Shown here in pieces: positions 39,583-50,429 of a stretch of DNA of 64,000 nt. The notes under the pieces were generated by a model. That model was given only the letters and a program-made list of their open reading frames with translations, was not told the origin of the DNA and ran no database searches. Position numbers and translations under genes: made by a program. Each line of letters begins with the position of its first letter. Position 1 is the stretch's first letter. The DNA is from Impatiens glandulifera (lineage: Eukaryota > Streptophyta > Magnoliopsida > Ericales > Balsaminaceae): assembly GCF_907164915.1 (NCBI RefSeq), contig NW_025919547.1:124001-188000 (forward strand). The letters run 5' to 3'.

Positions 39583-40900
39583 TCATACCGGTTCAAATAA
39601 ACCTAACTTAAACAAACTTCCTACGCAGGAACAAGGAACCGGACCGGATGAACAAAAGAAAAACCAACTGAAGAAACCGAACCGGTCAAGCTACCAAACC
39701 GATCAAGAGCATTCGGTACATGACCGCACAGAGGAAGGATCGGCCAAAGCATAAAAGCCAGATCCATCAAATAGCCGATTAATCTACAAGACAAGAATAA
39801 CCGGAAGAAGTCCGGTTACTTCACTACCAAAAGACATTCGGCCAAGTCAAGAGGCCGACTAGTACAAGAAGACACTTTGGGTATCTGTTGAGAATGATAC
39901 CAAAGGAACAGACTGAATACTTCCATATCCATGCAAGTCTGAGGAAAGACTGTAGGCTGCAGAAAACAGTACTACCGGATCCTTCTACTTCGGGATAAGC
40001 CAGAAAGGAAATCTTCAAAGTACAGACAACTGTCCAAGCAGACAGTGCCTACATTGAGTAAAAGACAAACCCAGCAGGTTTGCTTTACAGACCGGCAGGT
40101 CTGAAACAGGATGCCAGGTCTGAGATTGACCGTCAGGTCTGAGGAGAAGACCGCAGGTCTGAGACACTGAATCACTGCATCTCTGATCAGCCAATCAAAT
40201 TCAAGGCTTCGAAATATGACCGTTGGCATATTTCACCTATAAAAGGAGGCAGTTGCAGAAGAGTAACTGCGGGATTTTGAGCAGTCACTAAGAGTTATTA
40301 AGTGGGACATTAAGTAAGACAAGTGAAGCGTTGAGAGCATTTACTACAAGTGATAACAATGTGGTATTCTAAGAAAGCCTAAGTGCTAAATTCTAAGTGT
40401 GTGTTACAATTTCGGTGTAAATTGTAAGAGTGTTATCGAGCAGGAAATAAGTCTCGATCGAATTGTATTTGTATTCCTTAGTGAATATCCTTCTCGCGGT
40501 TTCGAGAGGAAGGGGTGACGTAGGAGTTTTATCTCCGAACATCCATAAAATCTGTTGTGTTATTTACTTTCTGTTGGCTTCATTACATAACCGACTAATT
40601 TATCCATACCGCTCCAAACCGACTCCATACTGACCATACCGAATATCCAGATAACCGAAACCGACCCACCATTCTTCAAATCTCCATCATCCGAAACCGA
40701 CTCCGCCTATCATACACGTGTACCGCTTCAACTTGAAAGCAAACCTCTTCCGCGCTTGAACCTAGTTCAAGGGTTTGTGACAGGTTGTGTAGTATTGAAA
40801 CCCCGGTGTTAATCTCTAACCGGATTAACCACCACCCTACGAGTGAGAACCGCTAACCGGTCCAACCCCCGGTCCACCAGCGGCGACCTAGATCCTAACA
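39571..40900 (+). repeat. 3' LTR of the young copia element
   Basis: 1330 bp, same boundaries and motifs as the 5' LTR, followed directly by the right GAATC target duplication (40901-40905). Confidence 0.97.
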
Positions 40901-40905
40901 GAATC

Positions 40906-41157
40906 GTATGTCTGGTTCGAAATCAAAACCATCTTTTGTTGTTGATAACTCAGGAAAATGAAAGAAATATGAAGATATAAGTGGGTGAAGGAAAATGGTA
41001 ATAAGAAGACGAAGAAGAGAAAAAGGGGTATTAATGGAATTAAAACTTTAGTAATGGCTTGTAACTGGTTTCACCAGTTATTATTTTTACCTAATATAAA
41101 GTATAATTTGAAATTTGTTTATTTACTATATATACAAAATTTTCAAACCAAACTTAC
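40906..41157. other. Right flank of the young element; possible end of a split DNA element
   Basis: Continues the sequence interrupted at 26972. It ends in TTTTCAAACCAAACTTACC, the possible inverted partner of 26338-26360. No gene. Right of it begins the truncated LTR of block copy 2. Confidence 0.35.
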
Positions 41158-41688
41158 CTCTAATATCAAGTCAGTTCAGACTAATCTGAAGGAGTTAGAC
41201 CTCACGTCTAACTTTCTGTTAGACCTGCACGTCTAACTCATCTCTTCAGACTAATCTGAAGGAGTTAGACCTCACGTCTAACTTTCTTTTAGACCTGCAC
41301 GTCTAACTCATCTCTTCAGACTAATCTGAAGGAGTTAGACCTCACGTATAACTTTCTGTTAGACCTGCACATCTAACTACATATTAGATCAGCGCGTCTA
41401 ATACATAATATGTTAGACTGGCACGTCTAACTATTAGATTGGCCCGTCTAACCAACTGTTAGACTGGCCCGTCTAACCAACTGTTAGACTGGCACGTCTA
41501 ACCAACTGTTAGATTGGCACGTCTAACCAACTCATGCTAACTAAGTCTAATGCGCCTCATTAAGATTTAGTCCGATATAACCTGTTTTCGACACACCTGC
41601 ATCAGAAACGGTTTAACAGTTTAACACATCATCAAAACAATATTGGTCAAACTACTTTGACATATAGTCAAAATAATTTGACCTAACA
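41158..41688 (-). mobile_element. Truncated LTR with palindrome array, copy 2
   Basis: Corresponds to 3541-4015. Contains about 12 palindromic GTTAGAC...GTCTAAC boxes (41190-41530), in a slightly different number and order than copy 1, including extra TTAGACTGGCMCGTCTAA boxes. Left end lost at 41157. Confidence 0.8.
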
Positions 41689-41703
41689 ACTTCTTCTTTT
41701 TTG
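41689..41703 (-). other. Polypurine tract of the truncated LTR element
   Basis: Reverse complement AAAAAAGAAGAAGT before TGTTAGG; equivalent to 4016-4030. Confidence 0.5.
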
Positions 41704-41981
41704 ATGATGATGTTAAACATCCTGCAAAGGTAAACAGATATAATCAATGATGCACATACATTTCATTACATAACACAATAAAGAACCCGTTTAAACACAA
41801 TACTCTTAAAAATCAACTAATTAAATTAGTTCAATACAAGGCATTAAACTAACATTACAATTAACATAAAGACATTTTTCTTCCTAAAAAAACTAATTTT
41901 CCTATTCTTCTCCTATTTTTCTTCTAAAAATGTGGAGAAGGGAAGGCTCTTAGTCTAGGTTCGAGAAGAGGAAGACCCGTC

Positions 41982-42701
41982 TCAGTTTCTTTTCTTCAAC
42001 CGAATCCTATGCATTTTATGGACGTAGTCGAAAACCTTTTGACTATCCAACATAGAAGGATGAATAAAGGCATCCCGACCAAGAACTTCAGCAAGACTGC
42101 ATAACAAGGACCCGAGGGGACCGTCATATCCAAAATATCTCTTTCGAGAATAGATCATTTTAACGAGATTACCGAATAAAAACTTTGTCCAGTTGATGGG
42201 TACACCTTTGGTGATGGTCACCATTATGTTGAAGATTTTGGAGCTATTTGAGTGAGGGATATCTCTTGAAAAAAGAGATTTTGAGATGATATCTTTTAGA
42301 ATAAGAAATTCGACTTTCAAATATCTACTTTTACCGGATAGAGAAAAAAGATTAGGGATTACATCTATGAAAACCGGCATCATCTTAGACATGGTTTCGA
42401 ACGAAGAGGGAGGAAACACATGGATTCCTTCCGATGGAAGACCAAAAAACTCCCCGAAGAGTTCTTCATTGAAATAGATTTCTTCTCCTAGAATGGTTGC
42501 ATGCACCCATTCGTTGTCTAGAAACACAGCAGATGCGAAGAACTCACGGATAGCCTGATCATGATAGGCATCGTGAGGGCGAAGAAACTCCTTTAACCCT
42601 GAATGCTTTAGTGATTCAAGGACCTGAATCACTCCAGGAATGGTTACAGTGGACACGAATTTGAAGCTCACTTGAAGAGATTTTGGCACAAAAGAAGCCA
42701 T
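41982..42701 (-). CDS. Accessory-type protein (239 aa), intact single copy
   Basis: Homologue of ORF3a-c. The start MASFVPKSLQVSFKFV at 42701 is chosen over an upstream in-frame ATG because it matches the length and start of the paralogues. Landmarks: GLKEFLRP, IREFFASAVF, FGEFFGLPSEGI, PINWTKFLFGNLVKM. It ends in a basic tail (RIRLKKRN). Reads towards its element's polypurine tract and LTR 294 bases away, the same position as the three genes of the young element, here as one gene. Still open while its duplicate (4282-5028) has stops, so either selection or chance has kept it. No signal peptide or membrane segment. The 5' leader starts inside the satellite. Confidence 0.75.
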   Translation of the reverse strand: MASFVPKSLQVSFKFVSTVTIPGVIQVLESLKHSGLKEFLRPHDAYHDQAIREFFASAVFLDNEWVHATILGEEIYFNEELFGEFFGLPSEGIHVFPPSSFETMSKMMPVFIDVIPNLFSLSGKSRYLKVEFLILKDIISKSLFSRDIPHSNSSKIFNIMVTITKGVPINWTKFLFGNLVKMIYSRKRYFGYDGPLGSLLCSLAEVLGRDAFIHPSMLDSQKVFDYVHKMHRIRLKKRN

Positions 42702-42744
42702 TTTCGTCAAGATCAAAGAGAAAAGAGACGATACGAATTCTATA

Positions 42745-43345
42745 ATTAGTTTTATTTCACTTTTTATTGAAAAGTTTCAGTTTTAAAATGAATAAAAAGT
42801 CGTATTTGATGTTTATTTTCATTCTTATACAAATATAATAAGTATTTCAACATTAAATTAATCGTTTTTTTATCTAGTTTTAACAATTTATGTTATAAAC
42901 TTTTATTTTAAAAAAAAAGTTCAATAAGTCACCAACCAGTTCAAAACAATGTTTTATCCGAAGTTATACATAGTTTTATTGGTATATTTAGTTTTATCTG
43001 AAAGCATAATTTGTTTTATTTCACTTTTTGTTGAAATTTTTTCAGTTTCCATGAATGATAAGTTGTCATTGATGTTTATATTTTATTTTTCTTCAAATAA
43101 AATAAGTGTTTTAACATTAAACCAATCGTTTTATCTAACTTTAACAAATTATGTTATAATTTTTTTTATTTAAAATAAGAAACGGTAAATTTTATCACAG
43201 GTCAAAACTATGTTTTTTTTATAGTTATATATAGTTTTATCTAAATGTATACTTAGTTTTATTTTACTTTTTTGCTGAAATTTTTCTTCAGTTTTTATGA
43301 ATGATAAGTTGTATTTGATGTTTATATTTTATTTTTCTACAAATA
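42745..43345. repeat. AT-rich tandem repeat, copy 2 first cluster
   Basis: Same units as 5045-5690. Confidence 0.8.
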
Positions 43346-43629
43346 AAATAAATTTAAATATTTAATTTATTGAGTGTTTAAACTCATCTTTCTTATTTTT
43401 TTTTTAAATATTTATAATATTTGTATCTTATAGGGTTTTAAAATAAATTTTAACTTATAAATTAATTTTGCCATATGTGCTTTTATTTAACTTCTTATTT
43501 ATATTTTGTAATTTGAAACTTATAAATACGAAAATCTGTAAATGTGTGTGATCAATATTACATAATTGAGGGATAATTTTTCCATATTTGTTTTGTTATG
43601 TTAAAAAGTTCTTATGTTTTGTTTTGCCT

Positions 43630-44900
43630 TTTACCAGACCTTGCCCTGGAATACCGTTCCTTTGATTGATGTAACTAACCTCCTCTAACTGGCTCAGATC
43701 TCTTTTCTGTTTTTTAAGAACTCAAATATCCCTCTCAACTGAAGCTCCGTTGGTCTTTTAATTAAAATTCTATTTCAATTCCTAAAAAACCCTTTTGCTT
43801 TTCTTTAGCACTCTTATCTTTAATAAATCAGCATGGTCTCGTTTTTAATCCATTTAGTATGAATTTTTTATGGAGGATTCATAACTCAATAAATTTGAAT
43901 CTCCTTTTTTAATCAACCAAAATGGTGCAACCTAGATCATGTTATAAATTTCTAAAGTTTCTCTTTTATTCACCCTTTAGTTCCTTCGCAATTTCTGAAC
44001 AAGCGACTTCATATGCTCTTAACGTTAGACTCGGGACTCCTCACATGATGAGCGAGTAGGAATTTGAAAGGTTTGAATCTCGCCCACAATTTTCATATTT
44101 AAAGAATTGCCAATAAGGCCCGTGTCGACCATTAAAAACAGACGCACAAGGGCGTGTCATTACATGTATCAGTCTCACTACGGGCGACTTGGGGTGAGTT
44201 GTAAAGAGAACCGGGAAGTCTATTTGGTACCATTGGAAATATAACTCAAAGTGCTTTCGAATTATAGCTAATTCATACAAAATGGTCTAGTAGTTCGAAA
44301 AATATGAATTTTAGAAGTGTAGCTTACCTCCGGTTAGCCTCTAAGAGCCAACCATAGAGCATTGATCATATTGTATTGATCGGTCGAGTGTTCTAATCGT
44401 CGATCCAGGGCTTGGAACCGCTTCCATTTGAAAGGTATGTAGATCAGCTTCCCAACCTAAGTTGAGTCACCCAAAACCATCAACTACAACTCGAGTTATG
44501 AATTTCTAAGATGTAAAAATATGGTGACTACAACTGTAGCTTTGGTTTTCATTCTAGATAGGCACCCTACGAATGCTGACATCATCCAAATCCTTTGACT
44601 GATCCAAGAACGGTTGACCAAGTTGACCAGTCCTTATTTTATTATTATATTTATTCTTCTCAGTTCTCATGTCATTTTCTTAAAAATAAAAATGAAAATT
44701 ATACCATAGTCAATTTTTTATTATCTCCAATGCACTAGACATAATGAACGTGTTAGTTTCTCATTGGAAGACATTTTTGTCGAAAATGTCTAACATCAAT
44801 ATTATAACCGTTTAATACGATTTTCCGAGACGGTCCTCATGGAGGTGTCTGTGGGCCCAAATTCTGAGTATTTATGAAAAGTGAAATTTGAATCGACCTA
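43630..44900. other. Unassigned low-copy part of block, copy 2
   Basis: Matches 5940-7240. The coding-like text seen at 5998 is shortened here by a deletion, and a minus-strand frame at 44041-44280 has no recognisable product. The tRNA-like head is at 44010-44087. Confidence 0.35.
44010..44087 (+). mobile_element. tRNA-like SINE head (candidate), copy 2
   Basis: Better preserved than copy 1: CTCTTAACGTTAGACTCGGG and B-box GGTTTGAATCTC (44070-44081). Confidence 0.35.
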
Positions 44901-45299
44901 AAATATGCATGTATGGGCCATAAAAGAAGAAAAAGAGTAATAATTTTATAGGCACGCTAAATTCAAATGATCAAGAATCAAGAATGAGAAGATAATTCAA
45001 ATGAGAAAGATAATTGTATTATCATATATATATATATATATTCAAATAATGTTTATTTATTAATTATATATAACATCTAATATCTCTAAACCTAAATATA
45101 TTAATTATAATCTACATCAAACAACATTATTTCGAAATAATATAAAATAATATACGTTTAAAATAATTGGGGCTATTTATAAGTTTTGCTACGTTAAAAA
45201 GTTTACAAAAGAGAGACGTGGATAATTATGGAACTAGGCAAGTTGTATAAGTCCACGAATGTCCTTCAATTCATCAAATATATTTATATTAAGTGGACC

Positions 45300-45302
<3 letters not shown>

Positions 45303-45342
<40 letters not shown>
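45303..45342. repeat. (TA)n microsatellite
   Basis: About 20 units, the counterpart of 7869-7939. Confidence 0.95.
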
Positions 45343-45343
<1 letters not shown>

Positions 45344-45347
45344 AGAG

Positions 45348-46090
45348 TTTGTTTGAACTTGGGTCAATGAGACTTTGGTATGATTTTTTTATAAAACAAA
45401 ATTTGAATTTTTATAAGATGAATTATTAAAATATTACTTTTTATTTAAAATTTAATAGAAATAAATTAAATTATTCAATATTTTAATTGAGAAATTAAAT
45501 AATTTAATGATTAAAATGATATTTATGTAATATAAATATTTTTATAAATCTAAAATCAAAATCAAACAAGCTATTAGAAATATTGATTACCTTATTTTAT
45601 TTTTTAAAAACAATTAATTCTTATCTAATTCAATTCAAAATTACATATAAAAAATTATCTACAAAATAATAATATTAATAAAATAAAACCATTTGATTAG
45701 GATAAGTTAAACAAATCAAGAGTACATCAAATCTATACCAAATAGTAGTTTGAATGTAAATTTAAATTATTCTTATTGAATAATTGATAAACAATGTTGT
45801 CTAAAATTTAAAAAATAACTGTCAAATTCCGAAAATTTGGTCACTTTTAAATACTTTAATTAAAAGTCTAGATATGTAAATGATTAGAATTGAATTGATG
45901 CAAAATATATCAAATTGTTACGTCATCATATGTTTAGCCCTTGTTTGAGGACAATTTAGCGTTCAACTTGTTTGGCAACTTCAAATTTAAGAAATATTTA
46001 TTTTATTTTATATATTTCATTAAATAGAAAAACAATACAAAGACGAATAAAAAAATTTAATAAGTGTTGTCTATCTTATTGTTTTTTAGA
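45348..46090 (+). repeat. Long direct repeat, left member (copy 2)
   Basis: Counterpart of 7960-8690; pairs with 53884-54765. Confidence 0.65.
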
Positions 46091-46094
46091 TTTG

Positions 46095-48370
46095 ATGAAT
46101 GAATGGTTATATTTAATGTTTATATTTCATTTTTTTACAAATAAAATAAGTATTTCAACATTAAATCAATCTTTTATCTGACTTTAAAAATTTCGTTTAT
46201 AAATTTTTATTTTTAAAAAATTCAGTAAGTCACCAAACCAAACCGTTCAAAACAATGCTTTATCCGAAGGGATGTATACTTAGTTTTATCTGAAAGCATA
46301 ATTTGTTTTATTTCACATTTTTCTAAAAAAATTTCAGTTTTAATGAATGATAAGTTGTAATTAATGTTTATATTTTATTTTTCTACAAATAAAATAAGTA
46401 TTTTAACATTAAACCATTCGTTTTATCTAATTTTAACAACTTATGTTATAATTTTTTATTTTTAAAACAAAGATGTAAATTTTATTACAGATCAAAAATG
46501 TTTTATCCGAATGTATACTTAGTTTTATTCGAAAAAAAAATTAGTTTTATTTCACTTTTTATAGAATGTTTTCTTAAAATTTTATGAATGATAAGTTATA
46601 TTTTATATTTATATTTTATTTTTCTAAAAAAATATATATTTCAACATTAAATCAATCATTTTATATGACTTTAATAACTTGGGTTATAATTATTTATTTT
46701 TAAAACAAAGTAGTAAATCTCATTACAAGTCAAAATTATGATTTATCCGAAGATATAAATAGTTTTATCTAAAGGTATACTTAGTTTTATTTCACTTTTT
46801 ATGATTTTTTTTCAATTTTCATTAAAAATAGTCGTATTTAATGTTTATATTTTATTTTTCTACAAATAAAATAAGTATTTCTAACCTTAAATTAATTGTT
46901 TTATCTGACTTTAACTACTTATGTTATAAATTTTTATTTTTAAAAACGTTCATTAAGTCGTCAAACAATTCAAAACTATGCTTTATCAAAATGTATACAT
47001 AGTTTTGTCTAAATGTATATTTAGTTTTATTTCACTTTTTGCAGATTATTTTTCAGTTCGAAGTTTTATATTTCATTTTTTCTACAAATAAAATAAGTAC
47101 TTCAACATTAAACCAATCGTTTTATTTGACTTTAGCAACTTCTGTTATAAACTATTTTTTTTATAAACGTTCACTATGTTGTTAAAACAATGCTTTATGC
47201 GAATGCGTACGTTGTTTTATCTTAATGTATACTTAGTTTTATTTAAAATCATAATTAGTTTTATTTCACTTTTGCTGTAATTTTATTTTAGTTTTCATGA
47301 ATGAAAAGTTGTATTTAATGTTTATATTTCATTTCTATGCAAATAAAATAAGTATTTCAAAATTAAATCAATCGTTTTATAACAGTTTCTTTTACAACTT
47401 TTTATTTAAAAAAAAGTTCAGTAAGTCAACAAATAGTTCAAAACAATATTTTATCTGAAGGTAAATTTAGTTTTATCTGAAATCATAATTTGTTTTATTT
47501 CACTCTTTGCTAAAAAAATTTCAGTTTTCATGAATGATAAGTTTTAATTGATGTTTATATTTTATTTTTCTACAAATAAAATAAGTATGTTAACATTAAA
47601 CCACTCGTTGTATATGATTTTAACAACTTAGGTTATAATCTTTTATTCTTAAAACAATGCAGTAAATTTTATTACCGGTCAAAACAATATTTTATCCGAA
47701 TATATATACTTAGTTTTATTTGTAGGTATACTTAGTTTTATCTAAAAACATAATTAGTTTTATTTCACTTTTTATTGAAAATTTTCAGTTTTAAAATGAA
47801 TAAAAAGTCGTATTTGATGTTTATTTTCATTCTTCTACAAATAAAATAAGTATTTCAACATTAAATTAATCGTTTTTTATCTAGCTTTAACAATTTATGT
47901 TATAAATTTTTATTTAAAAAAAAAAGTTCAAGAAGTCACCAACCAGTTCAAAACAATGTTTTATTCGAAGTTATATATAGTTTTATAGGTATATTTAGTT
48001 TTATCTGAAAGCATAATTTGTTTTATTTCACTTTTTGTTGAAATTTTTTCAGTTTCCATGAATGATAAGTTGTCATTGATGTTTATATTTTATTTTTCTT
48101 CTAATAAAATAAGTGTTTTAACATTAAACCAATCGTTTTATCTAACTTTAACAAATTATGTTATAATTTTTTTTATTTAAAAAAAGAAACGGTAAATTTT
48201 ATCACAGGTCAAAACTATGATTTGTCCATAGATATACATAGTTTTATCTAAATGTATACTTAGTTTTATTTTACTTTTTTGCTGAAATTTTTCTTCAGTT
48301 TTATGAATGATAAGTTGTATTTGATGTTTATATTTTTTTTCTACAAATAAAATAAATTTAAATATTAAAT
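46095..48370. repeat. AT-rich tandem repeat array, copy 2 (about 9 units)
   Basis: Counterpart of 8690-10690, with one extra unit (about 47870-48110) closest to the unit at 42850-43100, suggesting exchange between clusters. Confidence 0.85.
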
Positions 48371-48944
48371 TTATTGAGTGTTTAAACTCATCTTTCTTAT
48401 TTATTTTAAAATATTTATAATATTTGTATCTTATAGGGTTTTAAAATAAATTTTAACTTATAAATTAATTTTGCCATATGTGCTTTTATTTAACTTTTTA
48501 TTTATATTTTGTAATTTGAAACTTATAAATATGTAAAAGCTGTAAATGTGTGTGATCAATATTACATCATTGAGGGATAATTAAGATGTGACATTGGCAT
48601 TTAAATAGAAGGTTGTTGATAATTTGACAAGTACAAATGTGTTCTCATGTGATCCCAGATAAAAAAAGGAAAAAAAGAAAAAAGAAGCTATTTTTGCATA
48701 TGTTGATGTTGTTAGTCACATGCTCAAGATAAGGTTCTTTAATGTTGAGGTAAAAAAAAAATCAAATGAGCCCTAAGATAAGGGTATATAACTAAACTTG
48801 CTTGCCCATTTCTTAAAAAAACAGTTAAAAAAAAGCAATGAAGAAGAAGAAGTAATGTAAGAAATTTATTCCTTTTATCAATATCTTTTGTTCCTTATGA
48901 AGAAGAAGTAATGTAAGAAATATATATATATTTATTTTGAAGGA

Positions 48945-49435
48945 ATGGATCCAAATGTTATGAGCTGCTTGACATGGTAATAAGAATTGTTTATTTATTA
49001 GTTTATTTGTAACTTGTCTTAATATTATAATTAATCCTTATAAATTTTGCATTAATTCCCGAGATATGTTTATCAATTTGAATTATGAGACTGTTCAATG
49101 CTAGAGATGCAGTTGTGAAATAAATTATCTGGAATATTTAAGAATCACTAATTCCTAGGCATTGAAGATTCACATTAACCTTCGGGGACCTTATGTAGGT
49201 GCAGTTGTGTTTATACAGGTAGATATGTAAGTTAACTAGAATTTTATTTTATTTTTTTTAAAGGTCAACTTCCTAAATAATATACAACATATATAATTTT
49301 TTGTTTTTGTAGGATATGGAGTGCAGAATTTGCAGAATTTCTGTGACTGAGTGCAGATGTGGAAGACCTCTAATCAATCGATACGCTTACAATCACTGCT
49401 TTGGCTGCAAGGTTCAGTGGAGGAGTCTAGAATGA
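48945..49435 (+). pseudogene. Small Cys-rich split gene (copy 2), degenerate
   Basis: Exon 1 48945-48976; exon 2 about 49052-49226; exon 3 49313-49435, with an intact 39-codon frame from 49316. The acceptor of intron 1 has changed (TTTGCAG to TTTGCAT) and exon 2 has a TAG. However, copy 2 keeps the exon 2 reading frame that copy 1 lost by a one-base deletion. The lesions in the two copies are different, so the gene was probably intact when the block duplicated. The upstream TATA region (about 48780-48800) is conserved. Confidence 0.45.
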
Positions 49436-50429
49436 TTCAAGAAAAAATAATATATATATATATATACTGGGTAATTATATATATAAATTAAAATTAGTAG
49501 TATGCATGTATGGACCTAATGACTGCGGGTTAACTTTTCTCTCCGAATATTCTTCGTAATTATATATATATATATATGTCTTCTACTTTTAAAATATTTT
49601 ATTAATTTCATTTATAGTTTGTTATTTGAGGCGTTATAAATAGTGTTAATATTTGAGTCTAAAACAATACATGAGGATTGAGAAGAAGTAAATTAAGTAA
49701 ATCCTCCACATCAATCCAACAACATACACACATAGAAATAATAACAACAACAACTCATGAAGATTTTATTGCGCATCCTTGTAAAAAATAAATAAAGTTG
49801 TCTACAGAGAAAGCTTCGACTCCTATTTTCAACACCTGAACCTCTACAATGGGACTTCAAAACCTCATTCAACAATTATCTGAAAAATAAAAAGATGCAG
49901 TGATGGCCATTGAATTTGGTTTACTTCTTTCACTTGGCTTATCTAAATGCCTAGTTCAATTCTCCCGAAACATTTTGAGCCTCTTCCACTCTAGAAGTAG
50001 AGTCATCATCCTGAACAACAGAGAGGGTGTAAAAATTGAAGAAGGGTATTCAATGTAATATGAACACTGAAATATGTTTAACAAAATGTCAGATAAAATT
50101 AATTATACTTTCAGATAAAACTATGTATACTCTCAGATAAAACTTAGTTTGATTTCTAATGAAAGTTACTGAAGTGTTTTAAAATGAAAATAGGATAACC
50201 AAACTTGTTAAAATCATTTAGAATGTTTGGTTTAATGCTGAAACACGACATCTAATGCTAGAAAACTCAATTATATAAACTAAACTTCCGTATGTTACTA
50301 AGATATTGCTTGAAAACTTAAATATTTTTACCAAAACGTCAAATAAAACTAATTAATTATATCTTCAATTAAAACTATGTATATCTTCTGATAAAACTAT
50401 TATAGCTTTAAATAAAGCTTAGTTTATAC

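Larger units (their letters stand above)
26973..40900 (+). mobile_element. Young, near-complete giant Ty1/copia element (SIRE/Maximus-like), 13.9 kb
   Basis: Complete structure: 5-bp target duplication GAATC (26968-26972 and 40901-40905), two 1330-bp LTRs (TGTTAGAT...GATCCTAACA) differing at 4 positions, primer site, gag, pol in copia order (protease, integrase, reverse transcriptase, RNase H), three accessory genes and a polypurine tract. Great size, long LTRs and genes after pol point to the SIRE/Maximus lineage. Defects: stop plus frame change between gag and pol, and a TAG in RNase H. Otherwise frames are open. Many CCGGTT-type words and a higher GC content set it off from its AT-rich surroundings. 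Confidence 0.95.
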
